From NCBI GenBank assembly GCA_039888615.1, contig JBDQQS010000020.1: a stretch of 64,000 nt of DNA, one strand, 5' to 3'. Within the stretch, counting starts at the first letter, position 1. Every line of letters starts with the position of its first letter. The notes under the pieces are model-generated. The model made no database searches. It was not told where the DNA came from and was given only the letters and a program-made list of their open reading frames with translations. A program made the position numbers and the translations under genes. Positions 25,708 through 34,609 of the stretch are shown here, piece after piece. This DNA is from Flavimaribacter sp039888615 (GTDB lineage Bacteria > Pseudomonadota > Alphaproteobacteria > Rhizobiales > Rhizobiaceae).

Positions 25708-27903
25708 ATGGGCAAGACTCCTACAGGGTTGAACGAAAGCATTCCGCGCGATGCGACGTCAGGCAGGCGCCGGCGGTTTTCCGTGCCGCTGAAGGCGACC
25801 ATCCTCCTCGTCTTCGTTCTGACCACAGTGCCGGTGCTCCTCGCCATCATCGAGATCGACCAGCGCACCGGCAGCAAAGTCGTACGCACTCACGCGGCGG
25901 AGATGGTGGAACGCTTCCGGAACGAGACAATTCGTGAGATCGTGACCGAGTTCAACGCCCTCAAGGTGCTGATTTCGACCGCAGCCGAACTCGGCCGTCA
26001 AGCGCCTGACGTCTTCGAAGACGACCGCGCGCTCCGGTATCTCTTCAGCCTGCTACAACACGGCGAAACAATGCTGAACGTCTATGTCGGGCTTGAGGAC
26101 GGGTCCTTCCGACAAGCACGGCGGATCCATGATCCGAACATGGATATCCACGGCGCCCGCCCGCCCGCAGGCACGGAATATGCCTATCGCCTGCTGGATC
26201 CCGATCTCGGACCATCGACACTCGACCGCTACATCTTCCTCGACAATGAACAGAATTTTCTTGGCGAGGTCTCGGCGGAAAGCGGCTACGACCCACGCCA
26301 GCGCGCCTGGTACAAAGTGGCGGTGGATGCCGGTGCGAAGACGATTACGGATCCGGAATTGTTCTGGGCCTTCGGACTGGTCGGTTTCACGGTGGCCGAA
26401 CCCTACGAGGTCGACGGCAAGCTCGCCGGTGTGGTCGCGGCGGATGTGACTCTCGACAGCTTTTCGTCCTATCTCGCCCAGAAGCCAGTGAGTCCGAACA
26501 GCCTCAGCTACCTGCTGGACGACCACGGGATGGTCCTGGCAGCCTCGGACGGCGCCACGACCTATGGTAGCGACAACGATCAGGTGTCCCTGCCGCATGT
26601 CGCGGACGTCGAGAACCGGCTCGTCTCGCTGGCCTATTCGCAGCGGCCCGAGACTGCTGGCGCGGAAGTCTACAGGTTCAGCCACGAGGAAAGTGACTAC
26701 ATTGTCGGACTGTCTTCCCTGGAAGAGGATCTGGACAAGCCCTGGCGTCTGATGGTGCTGACGCCACTGAGCGATTTCACAGCCGAGTTTACGCGCAACA
26801 GCCAGCGGATGCTGGTCATCGGCCTCGTGGCCATTGCCGTTCAGCTGACGATCATCTACGTGATCGCCGGCCTGATCGCCTCGCCGCTGCAGCGGCTGAC
26901 CCGCAAGGTGGCGCGGATCCAGTCGTTGGAAAGCAGCGTCGACCTTCCGATGAAGCGGTCACGGATCCGCGAGGTGGACGTGCTGTCCCAGGCCATCGAC
27001 ACGCTCGATACCGTGGTCCAGGCCTTTGCCCGCTTTGTACCTGTAGGCCTGGTGCGCGAGTTGCTGAAATCGGACCGCCAGCTGGAACTAGGCGGGCAGA
27101 GCCGGTTTCTGACGATTCTCTTCTGCGATGTCGAGGCGTTCTCTACCCTCGCCGAACGGATCGCTGCGCGCGACCTGCTGGCCCGGGTCTCTGTGCTTCT
27201 GGGAGATATCACGAAAAGGGTTCACGACCAGAAGGGAACGATCGACAAGTTCATGGGCGACGGCGTGATGGCCTTTTGGGGCGCCCCGGTGGCGCTTGAC
27301 GACCATGCCTGGCGCGGCTGTGTTGCGGCGCTGGCAATCCAGCGCGATCTCGAACGGCTAAACGCTGAATGGCGCGGCAACGATGCGCCCGAGATGCGGC
27401 TCAGGGTCGGCATCCATTCCGACGTGGTGCTGGTCGGCAATATCGGCTCGAAGGATCGGATGAGCTACACTGTCCTGGGCGACGGTGTGAACATCGCGTC
27501 GCGACTGGAAGGCTGCAACAAGATGTACGGCACGCTCGTCTGTATCAGCCACGACACGTTTAGCGAGGCGGGCGACCGGATTTGCGTGCGTCCTATCGAC
27601 GAAGTGCAGGTCAAGGGTCGGCGGGCCACGATCACCATTTACGAACTGCTCGGGGCCTATGGCGCAGGCGAGATCTTCGAGCCCGACACAGAGACGCAGG
27701 AAATCGCACGGATCACCCGCACCGCCTTTGATGCGCTCGTCGGCGGCGACCGGCCCGCTGCGCTAGCCGCCTATCGCGAGGTGCTGGCGATCCGCCCGGA
27801 CGATCCTGTGGCAAAGCTGCACGTCAGCCGGCTGGAAGCGGACGAAGCTCTTCCGCGCGCGCAGGTCAAAATGATGGAGAGCCATGATGGCAAGTTCTCC
27901 TGA
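25708..27903 (+). CDS. Membrane adenylate cyclase with dCache sensor domain
   Basis: 731 residues. Layout: cytoplasmic start, membrane helix about residues 30-48, a periplasmic dCache-type domain up to about 365 (SGYDPRQRAWYKVAV and AVNDxxx-like strands), a second helix about 368-390, a HAMP-like linker, then a class III nucleotide cyclase domain about 465-650. Catalytic pieces are present: ILFCDVEAFST with the metal Asp, DKFMGDGVMAFWGAP, and SYTVLGDGVNIASRLE with the transition-state Asn and Arg. It probably makes cAMP when its Cache domain binds a small molecule. First of four overlapping genes that include an amino-acid-type transporter. Confidence 0.9.
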   Translation: MGKTPTGLNESIPRDATSGRRRRFSVPLKATILLVFVLTTVPVLLAIIEIDQRTGSKVVRTHAAEMVERFRNETIREIVTEFNALKVLISTAAELGRQAPDVFEDDRALRYLFSLLQHGETMLNVYVGLEDGSFRQARRIHDPNMDIHGARPPAGTEYAYRLLDPDLGPSTLDRYIFLDNEQNFLGEVSAESGYDPRQRAWYKVAVDAGAKTITDPELFWAFGLVGFTVAEPYEVDGKLAGVVAADVTLDSFSSYLAQKPVSPNSLSYLLDDHGMVLAASDGATTYGSDNDQVSLPHVADVENRLVSLAYSQRPETAGAEVYRFSHEESDYIVGLSSLEEDLDKPWRLMVLTPLSDFTAEFTRNSQRMLVIGLVAIAVQLTIIYVIAGLIASPLQRLTRKVARIQSLESSVDLPMKRSRIREVDVLSQAIDTLDTVVQAFARFVPVGLVRELLKSDRQLELGGQSRFLTILFCDVEAFSTLAERIAARDLLARVSVLLGDITKRVHDQKGTIDKFMGDGVMAFWGAPVALDDHAWRGCVAALAIQRDLERLNAEWRGNDAPEMRLRVGIHSDVVLVGNIGSKDRMSYTVLGDGVNIASRLEGCNKMYGTLVCISHDTFSEAGDRICVRPIDEVQVKGRRATITIYELLGAYGAGEIFEPDTETQEIARITRTAFDALVGGDRPAALAAYREVLAIRPDDPVAKLHVSRLEADEALPRAQVKMMESHDGKFS

Positions 27904-28594
27904 AGTTTCCGCCACCGACAAATTTCGCCCGAGTGATTACTCGGCGGCGCTGGTCTACTGCCTCCTGCAACACGGAACCTGGGCGCACGGTGCGCGAGTG
28001 CTCGATGTCGGCTGCGGCAGCGGCGTTCTCCTTGCGGCGGCCGGCTCGGCCGGAGCGGTTCATCTTTGCGGAGTCGATATCGAGGCCGACGCCGTCGCCG
28101 CGACGAGCGCGCTACTGGACAGGCTCGGCCACTCGGGCGCGCGCGAAGTCCACCTCGGCGAAATGTTCGAGCCAGTCGCGGGACTCCGCTTTGACCTTGT
28201 ACTGGCCAATCTACCCCACTTTCCCATGGATGGGGCGCCGGTCGACGGACGACATATGTCGTGGAGCAACGGCGGCGCAGACGGGCGCAGACTGATAGAT
28301 CGCTTCCTCGACGGCCTTGCCGCGCATCTGGAGCCAGACGGACATGCGCTGGTCATGCACAACGATTTCATCGGTCTCGACCGTACGCGGGAGTTGGCCG
28401 GGCAGCACGGACTGGCAGTCGAGATCGCCGACAAGATCATGGTTCCGATTCCGGACGCCAAGCTTGCCGTAATGTCCGATGACGTCCTGGAGCGCGAGAC
28501 GGGGCTGTCGATTCGCCGCTTTGGCGACTATACATTCGGCGCGATCTCGGTCCTGGTGATCAAACATGCGACAAAGGGGAAGGAGCCGTCATGA
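27884..28594 (+). CDS. SAM-dependent methyltransferase
   Basis: 236 residues. Class I methyltransferase: VLDVGCGSGVLLAA (motif I), GVDIEADAV (motif II), LVLANLPHFP (an NPPY-like motif IV, here NLPH) and a hydrophobic core. The NPPY-like motif is typical of N-methyltransferases acting on planar amide or base nitrogens, related to PrmC/RsmC families. The start ATGATG overlaps the cyclase end by 20 bases. The stop overlaps the next start. The target may be a transporter component or a small molecule. No evidence decides. Confidence 0.85.
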   Translation: MMASSPEVSATDKFRPSDYSAALVYCLLQHGTWAHGARVLDVGCGSGVLLAAAGSAGAVHLCGVDIEADAVAATSALLDRLGHSGAREVHLGEMFEPVAGLRFDLVLANLPHFPMDGAPVDGRHMSWSNGGADGRRLIDRFLDGLAAHLEPDGHALVMHNDFIGLDRTRELAGQHGLAVEIADKIMVPIPDAKLAVMSDDVLERETGLSIRRFGDYTFGAISVLVIKHATKGKEPS

Positions 28595-30264
28595 TCGGTG
28601 CGCTACGGGGCACTTTGGCAGTGCTTGTACTCGTCCTTCTGGCGGCGCTCTCACCTGCGCGCGCCGAAACACCGGACGAGGCGCTGGACGACCTGCTTGC
28701 CAAGGTCCGGTCCGAGATGCCCGAGGCCTGCGACAAGGAGGACGCCGACACACTGGTCCGCATCCTGTGTACGGGCACGATGCGGGTTGGGGTCCGCTGG
28801 AACTATCCGATGTTCTCGACCCTGGTCGGAGAAACCGACGAGCGGATCGGCTACGACACCGCCGTGGCCAGCGCCATTGCGGCGCGGCTGGGGGTGAAGA
28901 CGGAATGGATCCATGTCCGCGCGGCCACCCGGATCTCGACCCTGGCCGAGGGCGGAGCCGATGTCGTCATCGCCACCATGGGGCATACCAAGCAACGCGA
29001 CGGGCAGACCCGGTACATCCGCCCGCACTACTACAGCTCGGAGACCATCGTCGTGGGTGCGCGCGAACTGGACATCTCCAGCTGGGACGAAATCAAAGGC
29101 TGGCGCGTCTGCAGCACGATCGGCAACCACGCGAACAGCTATCTCGTCACCCAGGACGTCCGACTGATGTTGTTCGAGAGCGCCGTCCGCCTGCCGGAGG
29201 CGCTCGAAGACGGGACCTGCAGGCTCGCCTCCCAGGACGACAGCTTTTTCGCTTCCTTTATCGCCGTGCCGGAGTTCGGGGACCGGTTCGAGCGCAAGTT
29301 CGGCTTCCACGCGGTGCCTTGGGGCATGGCGGTGGCGCAAACCGGCAGCGACGAATTCGCCACCGCGCTGGAGCTCATCAGCGCGATCATGCATCGCGAT
29401 GGCGAATTCCTCAAAATCGGCATCGAGAACAGCGTCTTCACAGGGTTTCTCGAAGAGCAGCACGACAAGTGGCAAACACCGGCCTGCGTTGATTCCTCGG
29501 CCGTCACCGATGCGAGCTGTGTCCTGCCTGCACTCGACAACACTCCGTTGCCGACCCGCTTCGCGGACGAGGTGAACGCGACCGTGGACTGGATAAAAGC
29601 CAATCTCGGCCTCGCCCTGGAACTGCCGATGCTGACCAGCGTACCGGCCTTCGAACTCTTCACCGCCGGAATCGTCAATTCCTTGATCCTGGTGATGGGC
29701 GCACTCGGTGCGACGCTTGGTTTCTCCCTCGTTTTCGGGTTCTTCGCGATGATTCCCCTGCGGGTGTCTCGTTTCGTGACCTGGGGCATCGTCACGACGA
29801 TCCAGTCCTCGCCCGTTATCCTGACGCTGGTGGTCGCAGGAACGGTGGCAACTACAATCTTCACCTATTCGCCCGCCGTGGCGCTCGGCTCGGCCATCGT
29901 TGCGCTCGGGCTCATGAACGGGGCCAACGCGGGCCAGGCGATCGGCGAGGCCGCAGAGAGCCTGCAGCGGGACGGCCGGTACGGATCCGGTTTCAATGGA
30001 GCTCTCTACGGGGCTGCGGTCAGGCGGTCGTTAACGCAGATCCTGTCCTTCCTGACCAACGCTGCAAAAGGCACGCCAATCGCGAGCTTCACCGGCGCCC
30101 CGGAATTGCTGAGCGCACTGACCGACATCACCTCCTTTTCCGCGGGCCGCGGGACCATGTACACGATGGTGCTGATATTCTACATCGCCGTCGTCTTCCT
30201 CGTCGTCTGGGCCTGCGAACGGGTCCGGACCCAACTGAACAAGCGGGAGGAGGCGCAGGCATGA
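28591..30264 (+). CDS. Fused amino-acid-binding protein/ABC permease
   Basis: 557 residues. A signal-like N-terminus (MIGALRGTLAVLVLVLLAAL, then ARAE) leads into a type II periplasmic binding domain about residues 45-310 (TMRVGVRWNYPMFS, then IGYDTAVASAIAARLGVKTEW, TMGHTKQRDGQTRY, a SBP_bac_3-like pattern). The C-terminal part from about 330 is a transmembrane permease with an EAA-like loop (GEAAESLQRDGRYGSG) and four to five helices. Fusion of binding protein and permease is known in Gram-positive amino-acid importers and rarer in proteobacteria. Start ATG overlaps the methyltransferase stop (ATGA). Confidence 0.85.
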   Translation: MIGALRGTLAVLVLVLLAALSPARAETPDEALDDLLAKVRSEMPEACDKEDADTLVRILCTGTMRVGVRWNYPMFSTLVGETDERIGYDTAVASAIAARLGVKTEWIHVRAATRISTLAEGGADVVIATMGHTKQRDGQTRYIRPHYYSSETIVVGARELDISSWDEIKGWRVCSTIGNHANSYLVTQDVRLMLFESAVRLPEALEDGTCRLASQDDSFFASFIAVPEFGDRFERKFGFHAVPWGMAVAQTGSDEFATALELISAIMHRDGEFLKIGIENSVFTGFLEEQHDKWQTPACVDSSAVTDASCVLPALDNTPLPTRFADEVNATVDWIKANLGLALELPMLTSVPAFELFTAGIVNSLILVMGALGATLGFSLVFGFFAMIPLRVSRFVTWGIVTTIQSSPVILTLVVAGTVATTIFTYSPAVALGSAIVALGLMNGANAGQAIGEAAESLQRDGRYGSGFNGALYGAAVRRSLTQILSFLTNAAKGTPIASFTGAPELLSALTDITSFSAGRGTMYTMVLIFYIAVVFLVVWACERVRTQLNKREEAQA

Positions 30265-30911
30265 CCAGTCTGACCGATCTTCTCGCAAGCAACTATCCCC
30301 GGGACCTGGCGACCGGGATGGTCGTCAATTTCCAGATCGCAGCCATCGCGCTGGGGCTGGGTCTCGCACTCGGGGCGCCCTTCGTTCTCCTGCTGCTCGG
30401 AGGCAAGCTGACGCGCCGGCTGGCGAGCCCGCTGATCGGGCTGATGCGGGCGGCTCCGACCTTCGTGGTGATGTTCTTCCTTCTCAACATCATTCCCCGT
30501 CCCTTCCTCTTCTTCGGGACCGAAGTGTATTTGCCCCCTTCGCTGATCGTCGCCCTGTCGCTGACGCCCTATGCAGCAGCCTATGTCGCTGACAACGGCC
30601 GCGCCGCGCTTTTAGGGTTGCGTGCCGGATCGCAGACCGAGGCGCTGTTGTTCCTGCCGAATCTGATCCGGGCCTTCACCGTTCTGGTCATGTCATCGAG
30701 CGCGGGCGTCGCAATCGGTGTGAACGAAGGCGTCGCCGTCGTTCTGCGCGAGGCCGAGCGCTTGCCGACACTGGGCGAGCAGATGCTGTGTTTCGCCTTC
30801 GGTGTCTTCGCCTTCGGCGCTGTGTTCCAGATCGGCTTTGCCATTGTCCGCGTGATGATGCACCACCTGTCCCGGCGCAAGGACGCCGACGCGATACGTG
30901 CTGTTGAATAG
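30261..30911 (+). CDS. ABC transporter permease (amino-acid type)
   Basis: 216 residues. Several hydrophobic segments, starting with FQIAAIALGLGLALG, a His/Glu-type amino-acid permease pattern: IGLMRAAPTFVVMFFLLNI, and AAAYVADNGRAALLGLRAGSQTEALLFLPNLIRAFTV as the cytoplasmic EAA-like loop. It begins ATGA over the stop of the fused gene, so it is the fourth coupled gene. It should pair with the fused permease. No ATP-binding protein gene lies next to it: the following gene (nusB) is on the other strand, and the preceding genes are the methyltransferase and cyclase. Confidence 0.85.
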   Translation: MTSLTDLLASNYPRDLATGMVVNFQIAAIALGLGLALGAPFVLLLLGGKLTRRLASPLIGLMRAAPTFVVMFFLLNIIPRPFLFFGTEVYLPPSLIVALSLTPYAAAYVADNGRAALLGLRAGSQTEALLFLPNLIRAFTVLVMSSSAGVAIGVNEGVAVVLREAERLPTLGEQMLCFAFGVFAFGAVFQIGFAIVRVMMHHLSRRKDADAIRAVE

Positions 30912-31155
30912 CCGCTAACGCGAATTAACAGGCCAATGTATTTCAGGTCACACGCAAATGCCTTGTCGCTAAAGCAGCGAGTCATGGATCAGATGCATAT
31001 CCTGCCTCATTGCAGTAGTTCTAGCATTCCGTCCTGTTGAACAGATCGCAGATACTCCCAACTGCCTGCCTTGGCAGATCATGGAACCGAACATATTTTT
31101 GTCGGACGGGATAAGGATTATCTCTCGGCAGAGCCAATTTTCGCGACCATCACCG

Positions 31156-31644
31156 CTAATCGGAGACCTTTTTTGGGGGTCGCAATTTCTTCGCCAGACG
31201 ATCGAGAACGGCGTTGACCATCTTCGGTTCGTCTTCGTCGAAGAATGCGCCGGCGACATCGACATATTCCGTCACGATGACGGCGACAGGCACGTCGCGT
31301 CGATTGACAAGCTCGTATGTCCCGGCCCTGAGGATCGCGCGAAGAGTGGAGTCGATCCGCGACAGCGGCCAGTCTTCAAGAAGCGCCGAACGGATCAGGG
31401 GATCAAGTTGTTTCTGCTGCTCGACCACGCCCGAGACAATGGCGCGAAACCATGCGGCGTCGGCCTCGCGATACTGGTCGCCGTCGATCTCCTTGCCCAG
31501 CCGGTGAAGTTCGTATTCCCTGACCACCTCAAGGACGCCGGTTCCGCCAACATCCATCTGGTACAGAGCCTGGACTGCAGAAAGACGCGCGGCGCCGCGT
31601 TTGTTGGCCGGCCGAAAAGGCCGGTTTCGTCCGTCTTCGGTCAC
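31156..31644 (-). CDS. nusB: Transcription antitermination factor NusB
   Basis: 162 residues. All-helical NusB: ANKRGAARLSAVQALYQMDVGG, then SRIDSTLRAILRAGTYEL and VIVTEYVDVAGAFFDEDEPKMVNAVLDRLA, the conserved C-terminal signature. The start is GTG 31644, which overlaps the ribH stop (GTGA) and follows AGAAGG; the longer open frame is antisense-like upstream of it and has no homology. NusB with NusE drives rRNA antitermination. It is the last gene of the glyA-nrdR-rib cluster. Confidence 0.95.
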   Translation of the reverse strand: MTEDGRNRPFRPANKRGAARLSAVQALYQMDVGGTGVLEVVREYELHRLGKEIDGDQYREADAAWFRAIVSGVVEQQKQLDPLIRSALLEDWPLSRIDSTLRAILRAGTYELVNRRDVPVAVIVTEYVDVAGAFFDEDEPKMVNAVLDRLAKKLRPPKKVSD

Positions 31645-32108
31645 GCGCCGAGCCTTCTCTTGATATCGATCATCGTCAAAGCCGCCCTGGCCGCAAAGCC
31701 GCCCTTGTCTTTCTCGCCGACGCCGTCGTGCTGACTGGCGCGTTTCCACGCCTGCTCCCAGTTCTCGACTGTGAGTATGCCGTTGCCGATCGCCAGCGAT
31801 TCGCTGACAGCAAGATCCATCAGAGCCCGGCTGGACTCGTTCGAGACGATGTCGAAATGGTAGGTTTCGCCGCGGATGACGGTTCCCAAGGCGACGAAGC
31901 CGTCATACGCCTTGCCGCCCTCGTCCGCACCGTCCAGAGCCATGGCGATCACGGCTGGAATTTCCAGCGCGCCCGGAACGGTCATGATATCATAGGTCGC
32001 ATTCGCTTCCTTGAGAGCGGCGGTTGCGCCTTCCAGCAGCGTGTCGGCGAGATCATCATAGAATCGGGCTTCGACGATCAGAAGATGCGGGTTTGATTTC
32101 GCGCCCAT
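31641..32108 (-). CDS. ribH: 6,7-Dimethyl-8-ribityllumazine synthase
   Basis: 155 residues from ATG 32108, with AAAGGA upstream. It condenses the pyrimidine precursor and dihydroxybutanone phosphate. Signatures: HLLIVEARFYDDL, then TVPGALEIPAVI, LGTVIRGETYHFDIVSNESSRALMDL (catalytic His in the YHF segment) and GNGILTVENWEQA. The stop overlaps the nusB GTG. It is separated from ribE by about 100 bases. Confidence 0.96.
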   Translation of the reverse strand: MGAKSNPHLLIVEARFYDDLADTLLEGATAALKEANATYDIMTVPGALEIPAVIAMALDGADEGGKAYDGFVALGTVIRGETYHFDIVSNESSRALMDLAVSESLAIGNGILTVENWEQAWKRASQHDGVGEKDKGGFAARAALTMIDIKRRLGA

Positions 32109-32210
32109 GGGTTCTGTCCTTTGGAAAAGTGTGCCGCGGTAATTACAGCAACGCGGCCCGGAGGCAAGCACAATCCGACCAATCGAATCACAATTGCATC
32201 GTGGCTGAAA

Positions 32211-32834
32211 TCAATCGGCAGCCGTACGGAATCCGATCAGGCGGTCAGCGTATCGCGCCATCTGGTCAATTTCGAGATTAACCGTGTCTCCGGCGCTGCG
32301 CTCCGACCACGTGGTCACTTCTAGCGAATGCCGAATCAAAAGCACATCGAATATCTCCGCCTCGACGCTGTTGACGGTAAGGGACGTTCCGTCGAGCGCG
32401 ACCGAGCCTTTGGGCGCTATGTATTTCGCCAGATGCGATGGCGCGCGCAGCCGAAAACGGCGGGCCTCGCCCTCATCGGCGATCGAAACAATGTCCGCCT
32501 GCCCGTCGACATGGCCCGAAACAAGATGCCCGCCGAGTTCGTCGCCCATGCGCAGCGACCGTTCGAGATTGATCCTTGCACCCTCTTTCCAGCCGCCGAT
32601 AGTCGTCAACCGAAGCGCCTCTTCCCAGGCTTCGACCTCAAACCATTTCGCATTGTCTTGCGGCCCGGGAAGCCCGGTAACAGTAAGACAGACGCCGGCG
32701 CAGGCAATCGATGCGCCCATATCGATCGTCGCCGGATCATATTGTGTGGCGATGCGAAGCCGCACGCCTTCATCCATCTCCGAAATCTTGTCGATCCTGC
32801 CGATATCTGTAACGATCCCGGTGAACACGATCAT
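32211..32834 (-). CDS. ribE: Riboflavin synthase alpha chain
   Basis: 207 residues from ATG 32834, which overlaps the ribD stop (ATGA). Two lumazine-binding barrels: MIVFTGIVTDIGRI and SIACAGVCLTV in the first, and GHLVSGHVDGQADIV with GSVALDGTSLTVNSVE in the second. The second repeat ends in MARYADRLI. It performs the last step of riboflavin synthesis, dismutating two lumazine molecules. Located between ribD and ribH. Confidence 0.96.
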   Translation of the reverse strand: MIVFTGIVTDIGRIDKISEMDEGVRLRIATQYDPATIDMGASIACAGVCLTVTGLPGPQDNAKWFEVEAWEEALRLTTIGGWKEGARINLERSLRMGDELGGHLVSGHVDGQADIVSIADEGEARRFRLRAPSHLAKYIAPKGSVALDGTSLTVNSVEAEIFDVLLIRHSLEVTTWSERSAGDTVNLEIDQMARYADRLIGFRTAAD

Positions 32835-33955
32835 ACCCTCTCGTAAATTCGGCACACGTCCCGGCCGTAGGAAAGCGTGTCCGCAAGCCTGAAACCATCC
32901 GGACTGACGTCAGCGTCAAGCGGCGCATCCACCCCGTCCGGGCCGATTTCGTCCGGACCGGTGTAGAGTACGATACGATCGACGAGCCCCGCTTTCAAAA
33001 AGGATTGCGCAACACGCGCGCCACCCTCGACCATTACAGTAAAATAGCCCCGCCCGGCCAGATCATCGAGCAGTTCTGCGAGAGCAACGCCGCCATCGGC
33101 CATTTCACACGCCATCAATTGGCATCCGGCGTCCGACAGGGCGCGATAATCGACAGAGTCCGGCGACGCTGTGGTGGCCACGATCACCGGCGTGGTGGCG
33201 GCGGATTGCACCAGCCTGGACGAAAGAGGCAACCGCAGGTGACTGTCGAGTACGAGCCTGAGGGGAGAACGGGACTCCAGCCCCGGCAGCCTGCATGTCA
33301 GTTCGGGATCGTCTGCAAGCGCGGTCTCGACGCCGATCAGGATGACATCGCTGACGGCGCGCAAAATATGGGTCGCCGCACGGCTCTCTTCCCCGGTGAT
33401 GGCAACCTGCCCCGCCCCTTTCCTGCCGATTTTGCCATCGGCGGAAAGCGCCATCTTCAGAGTCACATGCGCGCGATTCTTGTTGCGTTGCATGAGGTAT
33501 CCCGCCATCGCGAAGTCGGCGTCCGCCTTGAGAACGTCCGTCAGCACTTCTACGCCGGCGTCTCTCAGGATCGCGTAGCCCTTGCCGGAAACCCTGTGGT
33601 CGGGATCGGTGGTGGCGGCCACAACCCTCTTTATGCCGGCTGCGACCAGCGCGTTGGCGCAGGGCGGCGTGCTACCATGGTGGGCGCATGGCTCCAGCGT
33701 GACGTATGCGGTGGCGCCTCGCGCCAGTTCTCCCGCTTCTGCAAGCGCCTCGGTTTCGGCGTGCGGCCGACCACCAATCGCCGTCACGCCCCTGCCGACG
33801 ATTACCGGGCCGGCTTCCGTATCGCGGACGATCAGCGTGGCGACCGACGGGTTTGTGCCGGTGCGACCAAGATGCCGGAACGAATAGCGGATCGCAGCCG
33901 CCATCATTCGACGGTCAAAATCGCTTGCCTCTGACGATGCGACTGACATTTTCAT
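32831..33955 (-). CDS. ribD: Bifunctional pyrimidine deaminase/reductase
   Basis: 374 residues. The N-terminal deaminase domain has GRPHAETEAL and PCAHHGSTPPC, the zinc-binding H-E and two Cys. The C-terminal reductase domain starts about residue 155 (NKNRAHVTLKMALSADGKIG) and continues through GVETALADDPELTCRLPG and VEGGARVAQSF. It converts the GTP-derived pyrimidine through deamination and side-chain reduction. An alternative ATG two codons downstream at 33949 is possible. Follows nrdR by 9 bases. Confidence 0.96.
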   Translation of the reverse strand: MKMSVASSEASDFDRRMMAAAIRYSFRHLGRTGTNPSVATLIVRDTEAGPVIVGRGVTAIGGRPHAETEALAEAGELARGATAYVTLEPCAHHGSTPPCANALVAAGIKRVVAATTDPDHRVSGKGYAILRDAGVEVLTDVLKADADFAMAGYLMQRNKNRAHVTLKMALSADGKIGRKGAGQVAITGEESRAATHILRAVSDVILIGVETALADDPELTCRLPGLESRSPLRLVLDSHLRLPLSSRLVQSAATTPVIVATTASPDSVDYRALSDAGCQLMACEMADGGVALAELLDDLAGRGYFTVMVEGGARVAQSFLKAGLVDRIVLYTGPDEIGPDGVDAPLDADVSPDGFRLADTLSYGRDVCRIYERV

Positions 33956-33964
33956 GAACTTCTT

Positions 33965-34444
33965 TTAAACGTCCGGATCGACTTCGCCGTCGATCTTGGC
34001 GGTCAGTTCATTGATGACGTTTTCGAAATCCTTCGGATCGCTGAAATCCCGATAGACGGACGCGTATCGCACAAAGGCGACGTCGTCGATCGCCCGCAAC
34101 GCCTCGATAACCATCAGTCCAATCTTGTCGGACGGAATGTCGGTTTCACCTGAGCTTTCAAGGCGCCGCACGATGCCAGAAACAGCCCGCTCAACCCGGT
34201 CTCGCTCGACCGGGCGTTTTCTCAACGCAATCTCGAAGGAGCGTATCAGCTTGTCCCGGTCGAACGGCACTCGCCTTCCCGTTTTCTTGATGACCTGCAG
34301 GTCGCGAAGTTGCACGCGTTCGAAGGTGGTGAAACGACCACCGCAATCCGGGCACACCCTGCGCCTGCGAATGGCGGTCCCGTCTTCCGCGGGCCGCGAG
34401 TCCTTGACCTGGGTGTCTTCCGAGCCGCAAAAGGGACAGCGCAT
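33965..34444 (-). CDS. nrdR: Transcriptional repressor NrdR
   Basis: 159 residues. The N-terminal zinc ribbon has CPFCG and CPDCGGRFTTFE (four Cys), followed by an ATP-cone domain (VIKKTGRRVPFDRDKLIRSFEIALRKRPV, VYRDFSDPKDFE). NrdR represses ribonucleotide reductase genes when dATP is bound. The gene order glyA-(PAP2)-nrdR-ribD is close to the conserved alphaproteobacterial order glyA-nrdR-rib. No NrdR box was sought beyond the window. Confidence 0.97.
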   Translation of the reverse strand: MRCPFCGSEDTQVKDSRPAEDGTAIRRRRVCPDCGGRFTTFERVQLRDLQVIKKTGRRVPFDRDKLIRSFEIALRKRPVERDRVERAVSGIVRRLESSGETDIPSDKIGLMVIEALRAIDDVAFVRYASVYRDFSDPKDFENVINELTAKIDGEVDPDV

Positions 34445-34609
34445 GGCCTAGACCGCGATCTGGTTGGATTGAAATATTTGAACGAGGCTATTCCGCTTGC
34501 CTGCAGAGCGAAACGCGCTTCTTTGCGCATCCCAGGCACAACCATGGCTCAACGCAGTCTGGAGCCGGAGCCGCCCGGTCCGTTCGCAGATTTTTCCAAT
34601 CATCTTGCT

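Noticed and set aside
32109..34444. A riboswitch or FMN aptamer ahead of the rib genes
   Set aside because: The intervals are short and no RFN-like conserved blocks were seen.
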